A DNA stretch of 7,564 nt. It comes from Pontiellaceae bacterium. Its GTDB lineage: Bacteria > Verrucomicrobiota > Kiritimatiellia > Kiritimatiellales > Tichowtungiaceae. Within the stretch, counting starts at the first letter, position 1. Each line of letters begins with the position of its first letter. The position numbers and the translations under genes are program-made. Below the pieces are notes generated by a model. It ran no database searches and had not been told where the DNA came from. It was given only the letters and a program-made list of their open reading frames with translations. Below are positions 1 to 6,303 of the stretch, piece by piece. The stretch covers positions 1 through 7,564 of the forward strand of contig JAOZMR010000135.1 of NCBI GenBank assembly GCA_029934215.1, written 5' to 3'.

Positions 1-209
1 CGAATTCCACCTTAAATTCGCTGGGTCGTGGTTTGATGTTGGGGGTAAGCGTATTCTTCTGCACCGGTTCTCTGCACTGAATTCTTATCGTTTTTTTCAC
101 AGCCGCAAACCCGACAGCGCTTTCCCGTCTCTATTCATTGTGCAGACTCGATCCTGTCAGATTACAAGCAAGGGAGGAGTTTGTCACGTCTTTTTACGTT
201 CTCTCGTGG
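1..209. other. Region downstream of the AsmA-like gene, no established gene
   Basis: No RNA gene, convincing terminator or complete gene was seen. On the minus strand a frame starting with GTG at 100 (GTG AAA AAA ACG ATA) stays open for 33 codons to the window edge and could be the start of a further gene, but it lacks a clear Shine-Dalgarno sequence and is too short to judge. A 13-codon ATG frame (142-101) ending just before it is probably chance. On the plus strand AGGGAGGAG (172-180) precedes only a 10-codon TTG frame. Confidence 0.4.
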
Positions 210-2327
210 CTAATAAATCTTCCAAAGTTTGGATATTTCTATAGGGAGAACTTTCATGCGCCATTTCGGTTTTTTTAGCGTTCCTTTTAGATCGAATTCT
301 AGGAGCTCAAAGATTGGGGCTGTGGTTTTTTTTAGGGCGTCAGCGCTCCAGAGGTGGAGGTGAAACCAGTTTTTGTCTTCGCGGGTGGCGCGGAGCGGCG
401 CAGCGCGTAGACGGAAGTCGAGCCCGGTTTTTGGGGAGTAGTTTCCTTTGGCTTGTGCGCTGAGTAGCGTGCCGCCGAGTTGTATGGTTTCGCTCTGTAG
501 TTTTCCGTCGCTTAGTTCGTAGTTTGCGGTGAGCGTGGTGATGGAGAAGATTTTTGTGCCGGCGATGTGGTGTGAGAATCCGCCAAGAAACGGGATTTTT
601 GCGAGGTGTCCTTCTTCTATGTTTATGTGCCCGTGACCTTGGGCGGTGTTCCAGAATCCTTTTTTCGCGTCGGCCGTGAGGTCGAGTGTGCCGGAGAGGA
701 TGCCTTTTGCTTGGGTCTGGATTTTTTGAGGTATCTGCTGAATGTCTAGTTTCGCAGCGCTGGCTTGTATGTGGTATTGCGCACTGTTGTCGCTCGGGTG
801 GATGTCGAATTCTGCCGAGCCGTTTAGGGTTCCGTTGCAGAGTTGTATGGTGGTGTTGGTGAAGTTGAGCTGTGTTCCGTTGCAGTAAATTTGAGAGGTG
901 AAGGTTTCGGCGTGTATGTTTTTGGCGGAGATGTTTTCGGCGTGTAGGGTTCCATGGATGATGTGGTTTGTCCAGGTTTTGTAATCAATTTGCCCGTGTG
1001 CTTTGGAGGTGATGGGTCCGTTGATGGTGAGGTGTTCGAGTGGGTTTTTGCGGGTTGGCGCAAGAATGCGAGCGATTGTTTTGAGCGGGAGTTCGTTTTT
1101 GCGAATGTCGAATTTTGCGAGTTTTTGCGCGAAGTCGATTTGGACTGTTCCGTCGAACTGTTGGCTTCCGAGGGTTGCGTTTATTTTTGTGAGGGAGAGG
1201 AGTCTGTTGGAGTATGCCATGTCGACGCGGAGTGTTTCGAGTGGTCCGCCGGTGGTTGTGAGGTTTTTGGCTAAAAGGGTTCCGTCCATTTTTATGGATT
1301 GTTTTGGACCTCCGGAGAGGTTGATGTGGATGTCGGGCGCTTGGTTGGTGAATGTGGCGCGGTCGATCCATTTTTGAAGTGCTGGGCCGACGAGTGCGCC
1401 GATGGGGTCTGGGTGCGCGCCGGATGCGTGTAGCTCGGTTTTCCATGTTTTTGAGTGGAGGTTTATTTCGGCGTTGCCGGTTAGTGTTCCGGCGTTGTTT
1501 ATTTTCGCTATGATGTTTTTTGCGGTTAGGTTGTTTTTGTTTAGGGCTAGTTTGAGTGATGTGTTGTTGAGGGTTAGGTCGTTGTGCGTGATGCGTAGGT
1601 TGCGTATGTTGGCGTGGATGGATGTTTTGTTCGGTGCGGCGGGGTCGATGTTGAAGTCGATTTCGAGTTCTGGTTTGGTTTCTTTGGAGCTGGTTCCAAT
1701 GATGTTTGCGATTTGTGCGATCTGGGCCTGAATGTCTGGACATGCGCTGGTGGTGGTTTTCGCGAAGGTTGTTTGTCCGGTCGTGCGGATGCGGGTTCCT
1801 CCAAAAAGGAGTTCCGAGTGTTCGATGCGAAGTTGTTTGTTTTGAATGCGAAGTGTTGCGTCGAGGTTTTCCAAGGTTCGGAATGGGTTGTCGGCGTGTA
1901 GTGTTGTGTTCCATGTGTTTCCAAGAGAGATGGCGCTGTTTTTCCCGTTCAGAGAAAGTGTCCATCCGCTGGTTGTTGGAGCGCGCCAGTTGGTGGGTCG
2001 GATCGATATGTATAGGTTTTCTGTGTGGAAAAGCGGTTGTATGTCGTCGGGTGATGAGCTGTAGAGGCGTACGTTGTGGAGCGTCCATCCCTGCTGGGGG
2101 GAGAGCCGGATGGTGTCGATGTGTAGGGGAATCCCGTTTTCTCGTATTTTGGCGGTGATTCGCTGGGTGAGTTGGTCGGGTACGCCTAGTATGAGTAGAT
2201 GAAAGAGGAAGAGTAGGATCAAAAAGCCGATCGTGAAGCTGGTTAGCCGGATCAGGTGCAGGGTTTTGCGTAGCGGCGTTTTTGGCGTGCGCGTTTTATG
2301 ATGGGTCTTTTTCCGTTTCGCACTCAT
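210..2327 (-). CDS. AsmA-like membrane-anchored protein
   Basis: The 705-residue product has a very basic start (KRKKTHHKTR), one membrane helix at about 28-49, and then a long stretch of short alternating strands typical of the AsmA/TamB/YhdP superfamily, whose characterised members form a groove that carries phospholipids between the two membranes. Residues about 546-705 resemble the AsmA-like C-terminal region: GTLDLTADAKKGFWNT, GHINIEEGHLAKIPFLGGF, then LQSETIQLGGTLLSAQAKGNY at slightly variable spacing and FDLKGTLKKPKWR near the end. The ATG at 2327 follows the DUF4340 TAA with no gap and has no Shine-Dalgarno sequence, so translation is probably coupled. The role in this operon is inferred: an envelope or lipid-transport partner of the GldG-DUF4340 system. 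Oddities are a high content of Thr, Asn, His, Gln and Lys and an extreme A+C bias of the coding strand, which opens long spurious frames in other registers. Family assignment is by pattern rather than by a single decisive motif. Confidence 0.77.
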   Translation of the reverse strand: MSAKRKKTHHKTRTPKTPLRKTLHLIRLTSFTIGFLILLFLFHLLILGVPDQLTQRITAKIRENGIPLHIDTIRLSPQQGWTLHNVRLYSSSPDDIQPLFHTENLYISIRPTNWRAPTTSGWTLSLNGKNSAISLGNTWNTTLHADNPFRTLENLDATLRIQNKQLRIEHSELLFGGTRIRTTGQTTFAKTTTSACPDIQAQIAQIANIIGTSSKETKPELEIDFNIDPAAPNKTSIHANIRNLRITHNDLTLNNTSLKLALNKNNLTAKNIIAKINNAGTLTGNAEINLHSKTWKTELHASGAHPDPIGALVGPALQKWIDRATFTNQAPDIHINLSGGPKQSIKMDGTLLAKNLTTTGGPLETLRVDMAYSNRLLSLTKINATLGSQQFDGTVQIDFAQKLAKFDIRKNELPLKTIARILAPTRKNPLEHLTINGPITSKAHGQIDYKTWTNHIIHGTLHAENISAKNIHAETFTSQIYCNGTQLNFTNTTIQLCNGTLNGSAEFDIHPSDNSAQYHIQASAAKLDIQQIPQKIQTQAKGILSGTLDLTADAKKGFWNTAQGHGHINIEEGHLAKIPFLGGFSHHIAGTKIFSITTLTANYELSDGKLQSETIQLGGTLLSAQAKGNYSPKTGLDFRLRAAPLRATREDKNWFHLHLWSADALKKTTAPIFELLEFDLKGTLKKPKWRMKVLPIEISKLWKIY

Positions 2328-4121
2328 TTAGTGTTCGGTTGCGGTTTGTTTGGGGGTTGGCTCTGCGGTTTTTATTGGTTGGGTCACTTTTTGGGTGAGG
2401 ATTTCGGCGGTTTTGTCCGTAATTGTAAAGACAACGTTTTCGCCTTGTAGCATGGCAAAGCGTCCATGTTTGGTGACGTTGCCGAGAAGGATGACTCGGC
2501 CCAGAGTGTCGGTTCCGTTTAGTGTGATGGAGATGCGAAAGGTGGGTTTGTCTAGTCCGTACGGGGTGAGGGTGTCTGGATTGAAGGCGACGTAGCTTGC
2601 TGCCTGGAGGGTTAATAGTTTGGTTGTGATGTCAAAGACGGCTTCGGTCTGGATTCGCCGCGTTGGGTCTGTGGAGATGAAGCTGTTTTCTTTGCTTTGT
2701 ACGCTCCACTCTTTTTCTCCTTCTTGTTGGGTGATTTTTTCGATTTTTGTTGGGTCGCATTGAAGGACGGTTTTTGTTCGGTAAAAGAGCGGGTTTGCGA
2801 TCGAGTCGTCGATGAAGCTGGCGTCGGTGGCGTAGAGCGACGGTTCTTCGTTGCGCTGAACAAGGCGCAGTTTGTTTGTGGTTGTTTCGCTGATTCTAAG
2901 GGTATGTATGGTTTCGTTTTCTGTGAAACGAATCGACCATGGCGCGTTGGTCATTCGTAGAGCTTGTTCTGCAGATGGGGCGTCTACGAAGTCGAGGACC
3001 ATGACCTGTGCGAGGGTTTGAAGCACTTCTTTGACTTGAGATGATTCTGCAATCCAGCGGGCAGGGCGGGTGATCTGCCATGTGCCGTTGGTTTGTGTTA
3101 GATCGATCTGTTGCTCGCCTCGTGCTATCTGGAGGTTGGTGATGCGTGCGGGTTGTGCGCCGAGGATGTGGCGGTTGCGCAGCTGATCTGTTTCGATGTC
3201 GAAGAGTTTGATCCATTCTTCGGATACGGTGAAAACGGAGTCGCTTTCTGTCCATTTTGCATAGCGAGTGTCTGGCGGATCTTGGCAGGGTTTGCCGATA
3301 CGCAGGGTTTGTGTTTTTTCGTCTTGCGTGAAGAGCGTGAGCTCGAAGGCGGGGGATTCGATCCCATAGATGGTTAGATCGGTTTTCTCGTCTGTAATGA
3401 ACTTTTCTACATGAGCCGCTAGGATTTTTTCGAGCAGGGCGTGAATGCTTACAACATCGGCTCGGCTTTTGTGAGGCTGTTGCATGATCCATTCGTGTCC
3501 TTCGGGGCGCCGCAGTTGGATGAAGCCGGTTGGGCGGCGTAGGTCGATGCCGCAAACGGACGCCATATCATCACGAAAGAGAGCGTGGTCTCGAATCCAT
3601 GCGGCGTCCTCGGGAACTAAATTCAGCAGTGTTTGCGGTGCGGCGATGATGTCGCCTGCGCCTTCGGCCATGATGTAGAGTTTGTCACCGAGCGGTGCGT
3701 TGCGACCGATCAGCCAGGTGAATGTGCCTCGATTGTTTTTGAAGGTGATTTTTGCTCGCGGGTCATCGAACCCATAGTCGGACGCAGAGAGGTTTCGGCT
3801 TGCAAGGGTTTCTGCGGCAATTAGTTCTCCGCGCTCGACACGAGCCATTCCCGCGATCATTTTTTCAACAATCCCGGTGTTTACGGGCGCATCGGTTGGG
3901 CGAACGAGTCGCCATGTTCCGCTGGCTTTGGAGCATTCGGTTTCCGCGCCGGCGCGCTCTGTGAGGATGGAGTGTATGCTTTCTGGGTAGACGGCAAAAA
4001 CGGTTTTGTTTCGCTGTTTTTTCTGATGCGATGTTTCGCCGTTGCGTTCGAAAAACCAGATGAATGCGCCGAGTGTAACTGCGCCGATTAATAACATGCT
4101 TGTGGTAAGTTTTAGTTTCAT
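2328..4121 (-). CDS. DUF4340 domain protein with four repeat units, membrane-anchored
   Basis: DUF4340 proteins are usually encoded directly after GldG-like genes and are thought to be envelope partners of that ABC system; their function is unknown. From the ATG at 4121 the product has 597 residues, starting with a signal anchor (about 5-24). Four related units follow, each with a W-x-[ILV] strand and helix, then a strand pair carrying an IG-type motif and a late VF/YA strand. Tryptophans are at 70, 211, 348 and 472. YG[FIL][DE]xP motifs are at 116, 252 and 521, while the third unit has APWSIRF at 393-399 instead. RIGKP is at 274-278 and VFTVS at 296-300. Start choice is uncertain: the frame is open back to 4364, where a good GGAG lies, which would add 81 repeat-encoded residues before the anchor. 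The 4121 start puts the anchor at the N-terminus but has no Shine-Dalgarno sequence. The stop TAA directly abuts the next ATG. Confidence 0.87.
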   Translation of the reverse strand: MKLKLTTSMLLIGAVTLGAFIWFFERNGETSHQKKQRNKTVFAVYPESIHSILTERAGAETECSKASGTWRLVRPTDAPVNTGIVEKMIAGMARVERGELIAAETLASRNLSASDYGFDDPRAKITFKNNRGTFTWLIGRNAPLGDKLYIMAEGAGDIIAAPQTLLNLVPEDAAWIRDHALFRDDMASVCGIDLRRPTGFIQLRRPEGHEWIMQQPHKSRADVVSIHALLEKILAAHVEKFITDEKTDLTIYGIESPAFELTLFTQDEKTQTLRIGKPCQDPPDTRYAKWTESDSVFTVSEEWIKLFDIETDQLRNRHILGAQPARITNLQIARGEQQIDLTQTNGTWQITRPARWIAESSQVKEVLQTLAQVMVLDFVDAPSAEQALRMTNAPWSIRFTENETIHTLRISETTTNKLRLVQRNEEPSLYATDASFIDDSIANPLFYRTKTVLQCDPTKIEKITQQEGEKEWSVQSKENSFISTDPTRRIQTEAVFDITTKLLTLQAASYVAFNPDTLTPYGLDKPTFRISITLNGTDTLGRVILLGNVTKHGRFAMLQGENVVFTITDKTAEILTQKVTQPIKTAEPTPKQTATEH

Positions 4122-4364
4122 GATTTTTTTTGGGGATGGGGGATGGGGGATGGGGGATGGGGGATTCGGGTTGCGGGATGCGGGATGCGAGATTTGGGAT
4201 GCGAGATTTGGGATGGGGGATGGGGGATTCGGGTTGGGGGATGCGTTCGGGATGCATTTTGCATCTCGTATCCCGCTTCTCGTATCCCCCATCTCGTTTC
4301 TCGCATCCCGAATCTCGTATCCCGCTTCTCGAATCTCGTATCCCGAATCCCCATCCCCCATCAT
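4122..4364. repeat. Heptamer-based palindromic repeat element between gldG-like and DUF4340 genes
   Basis: The element is made of 7-bp units. On the plus strand an AT or TT pair recurs at every seventh base from 4136 to 4241 (16 positions without a slip), and again from 4263 to 4347 (13 positions). The left half uses units such as GGGGGAT, GCGGGAT and GCGAGAT. The right half uses their complements (ATCCCGC, ATCTCGT, ATCCCCC), so the halves face each other. The centre is a perfect stem GATGCA (4251-4256), loop TTT, TGCATC (4260-4265). In the messenger the G/A-rich half comes first and the C/T-rich half second, so a long imperfect hairpin between the two cistrons is possible. TCAT occurs at both borders (4118-4121 and 4361-4364). 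No transposase or CRISPR-type spacer is present. Confidence 0.9.
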
Positions 4365-5794
4365 TTTCTTCTCCGTATCCAGAGGATGAGGCCAGGTAGG
4401 GCTGCGAGAAGTGGGATGCCTAAAACAATACTCCAGAATAGATTCTCAATATCGTGCCGGGTTAGTTTAAGTCGAGTGTCGTCGACGGTTTTTGGGGCGA
4501 TTGCCATGAGCTGTTCGCGGTCGAGTAGCCAGTTTAGCGAACTCATAAACAATGAGGTGTCGCCGCCGGTTAGCCCTCCGTTGGAAACAAAACCAGAGTC
4601 CCCAAATACAATCATCCGAGTCGGCCGAATTTGCATGTTCAGGTTTCCTGCAGGTGCTCCTTTTTCAACGGCGACTGCGAGGGAGTGTTGCCCGAAAACA
4701 TCGTCGGTGCCTTCGTCGTATTGCGCGGGCGATTGATCTGGCTGGCTTTCAGACCAGCTGGTTTCTGATGAGAGAGCTAACGGCGTGACGTTTGGACGGT
4801 CAGCTGAGGCGGCTTGGGTGGCGTCTGGTTCCACTGAACGGGGTAGATGGAATGTCGCAGCGGTGGTGCTGAGCTTTTTTGTGATCGGATGGGTGGTGTA
4901 GGCGGAGACAAATACTTCGCGACCAGTCAGCGTGCGGGCTGGATCGAGCACAATGTCGTTTCGAAGCAAAACGCCCCATTCGCGAAGCAAAGGTTCCAAC
5001 CCAGATTCTTTTCTGGAGTCGGCCAGTACCAGCAGGCGTCCGCTTCGGCGTAACCAGGCGTTTATGAGATCTGCCTCCGGTTTCGACATCTTTTGTGAGA
5101 CTCCAGCAACAATCAAAACCGCACAGTCGGTTGGAATTTGTTTCTCGAGGCTCAGCTCCAGCTTGCGGACTTCCACGTTGTCGCGCTCAACCAGCTGACT
5201 CAATCCAGAAAAGCCGACTCGCGTGTCGAAATTTTCAATATCCCGTTCTCCGTGTCCGGTTAAAAAGTAGACGACTGGAACCGTTTCTTGAAGCACCTCT
5301 AAAATGGCAGAGGAAAATGCCTGCTCCCCATTGAACGCGACCATTTTTTGGTCGCCGCGCGACTCATCGATTCGGGCAATTTCGTCAGCTCGTTTATATA
5401 AATTGCGACCGTCATAGCTGAATACCACGACGTTTGGCTCGCGCACTTGGTACTTCACCGCCAGCTCCTCCGTCTGGGCGATATCGCGGTCTGGATCAAC
5501 CCACTGGATGTTGAGCTGATCGCTATGAAACTGATACTCCCGAAGAAGATTATGAATATCCTCATAAAGCACATTGCCGGGCTGGAAAAAGACCGTCACC
5601 TCGACAGGTTTTTCCAGCTTTTCTAACATTCCAGTGGTTTTAGAGGATAGGCTATAGAACTGTTTCGCGCTCAGATCGGCTCGGTGGTAGTGGCGGTATG
5701 AGAGGTAGTTAAGCATCAGCACAATGGTGGCCGCGAACAAAAGCGCGGCGCCTGTGTTGAGTTGTCTAAAGAAGCGATGTCGGAAGAGTTTCAT
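4361..5794 (-). CDS. GldG-like auxiliary protein of an ABC exporter
   Basis: This 477-residue protein matches the GldG/ABC-transporter auxiliary family (PF09822 type), the periplasm-facing subunit that works with an ABC-2 permease (GldF) and ATPase (GldA) in gliding bacteria and has homologues of unclear substrate in many non-gliding phyla. A signal anchor lies at residues 14-32 after a basic start. Typical motifs follow: KPVEVTVFF at 62-70, WVDPDRD at 98-104, FNGEQAFSSAIL at 154-165, VYFLTGHGERD at 175-185, LLVLADSR at 254-261 and FGDSGFVSNGGL at 397-408. A second membrane helix at about 453-473 is followed by the basic tail RRRK. The length is normal for the family. The start at 5794 is set by the anchor; its leader (CTCCCTAAATC) has no Shine-Dalgarno sequence, and the ATG overlaps the upstream remnant's TGA. 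The stop overlaps the ATG at 4364. No permease or ATPase gene lies beside it, which is unusual. Composition is balanced, unlike the AsmA-like gene. Confidence 0.9.
   Translation of the reverse strand: MKLFRHRFFRQLNTGAALLFAATIVLMLNYLSYRHYHRADLSAKQFYSLSSKTTGMLEKLEKPVEVTVFFQPGNVLYEDIHNLLREYQFHSDQLNIQWVDPDRDIAQTEELAVKYQVREPNVVVFSYDGRNLYKRADEIARIDESRGDQKMVAFNGEQAFSSAILEVLQETVPVVYFLTGHGERDIENFDTRVGFSGLSQLVERDNVEVRKLELSLEKQIPTDCAVLIVAGVSQKMSKPEADLINAWLRRSGRLLVLADSRKESGLEPLLREWGVLLRNDIVLDPARTLTGREVFVSAYTTHPITKKLSTTAATFHLPRSVEPDATQAASADRPNVTPLALSSETSWSESQPDQSPAQYDEGTDDVFGQHSLAVAVEKGAPAGNLNMQIRPTRMIVFGDSGFVSNGGLTGGDTSLFMSSLNWLLDREQLMAIAPKTVDDTRLKLTRHDIENLFWSIVLGIPLLAALPGLILWIRRRK
4368..4374 (-). promoter_or_regulatory. 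Shine-Dalgarno sequence GGAGAAG before the ATG at 4364
   Basis: On the minus strand GGAG (4374-4371) is followed by six bases and then ATG at 4364-4362. That ATG overlaps the gldG-like stop codon as ATGA. This is the best ribosome-binding site among the gene starts in the window. It points to the ATG at 4364 and not to the expected DUF4340 start at 4121, from which it is separated by the heptamer element. Confidence 0.6.
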
Positions 5795-5806
5795 GATTTA
5801 GGGAGG

Positions 5807-5841
5807 TTAGTGGTTATTGGGTATTGGTTGTTGGTTATTGG
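5807..5841. repeat. Short heptameric tandem repeat, five 7-bp units
   Basis: Five consecutive 7-bp units are readable on the plus strand: TTAGTGG, TTATTGG, GTATTGG, TTGTTGG, TTATTGG. They form the tail of the nucleotidyltransferase remnant, ending 13 bp before the gldG-like start codon. The unit differs from the GGGAT-type unit at 4132-4364 but has the same 7-bp period. The repeats resemble in kind the short tandemly repeated heptamers known from cyanobacteria, though the sequence is different. Confidence 0.85.
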
Positions 5842-6225
5842 GGTTTCGTAAAACAAGGGACACCTAAAAGTAGATTTCACGAGAGAAACAACTCCCGAGT
5901 TCAACGAAACGTTCGTGCATTTTTTACGAAAGGTTTTTGACAGGGTCTTGGAGTTGGTCACTACCAGCAAATCAAGGTCGCTATCAGAGGAAGGGGCTCC
6001 CCACGCATAACTTCCAAACAACACAATTCGGAGCGGATGAAGCTCGCGAATTCGTTGCACCATTTCTGGTAATATGATTTTTAAAATTTCCCTAGCTAGG
6101 AACTCCGGTTCATTCGGGGGTCTCCTGGTTCTGTTGTTTTCTTGGCATGGTGCGTAAAGGGCTTTTCCGCAACCATCAAGAGCGCCGGTTCTTCCGGCGG
6201 AACGCTGATTTCCCAGATCGCCCCG

Positions 6226-6300
6226 ACGCCACTCACCCTCTTCAAACTGAAGATGCAGTTTGAAATTGGATTTGTATTGAACGTCTGTGATGTAGTGCAT
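6226..6300 (-). pseudogene. N-terminal fragment of a DUF2442-like protein
   Basis: The first 25 codons (MHYITDVQYKSNFKLHLQFE, then EGEWR) match the first two strands of DUF2442, a short family often found next to other small toxin-antitoxin-like genes. Full members continue with a VDL-type strand and end in a WPNGADFAPEFLY-like motif. Neither is found in any of the three frames downstream, so the gene is cut off rather than merely frameshifted. The start codon context is AAATC-ATG with no Shine-Dalgarno sequence, and the ATG is 3 bp after the preceding stop. Confidence 0.5.
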
Positions 6301-6303
6301 GAT

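Larger units (their letters stand above)
5791..6300 (-). pseudogene. Scrambled remnant: DUF2442-like head joined to a truncated minimal nucleotidyltransferase
   Basis: A 169-codon open frame runs from an ATG at 6300 to a TGA that overlaps the gldG-like start in an ATGA. Its content is chimeric. Residues 1-25 look like the start of DUF2442. Residues 26-63 resemble nothing known. Residues 66-117 match minimal nucleotidyltransferases (MNT type): a helix, then HPLRIVLFGSYAWG at 88-101 and SDSDLDLLVV at 105-114, giving the GSx10DxD nucleotide/metal-binding motif (GS at 96-97, D108 and D110). After residue 125 the match is lost; shifting frame at the A6 run (plus-strand T6 at 5920-5925) would continue as KKMHERFVELG for a few codons and then stop. 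The last about 16 residues are translated 7-bp repeats. An alternative nucleotidyltransferase start is the ATG at 6148 (MPRKQQNQETPE), which stops at 6110 but rejoins the motif frame if one base is removed. Intact MNT proteins usually act as antitoxins or nucleotidyltransferases with a HEPN partner; none is visible here. Confidence 0.65.

Noticed and set aside
170..213. AGGGAGGAG followed by a TTG on the plus strand
   Set aside because: The frame stops after 10 codons and runs into the end of the AsmA-like gene on the opposite strand.
985..2088. A 367-codon open frame on the minus strand inside the AsmA-like gene
   Set aside because: It is rich in Arg, His, Pro, Thr and Gln with no domain pattern, and exists because the A+C-rich coding strand contains few stop codons in any register.
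4122..4364. CRISPR array
   Set aside because: The 7-bp units are contiguous without spacers and change orientation at the centre.
4122..4364. Rho-independent terminator between gldG and DUF4340 genes
   Set aside because: The pairing is very long and imperfect, and the C/T-rich arm is followed on the transcript by A8 rather than a U-run.
4143..4736. A plus-strand open frame of 197 codons across the repeat element
   Set aside because: Its first third is translated heptamers (GMGDGG-like) and the rest is antisense to the gldG-like gene, whose protein is clearly real.
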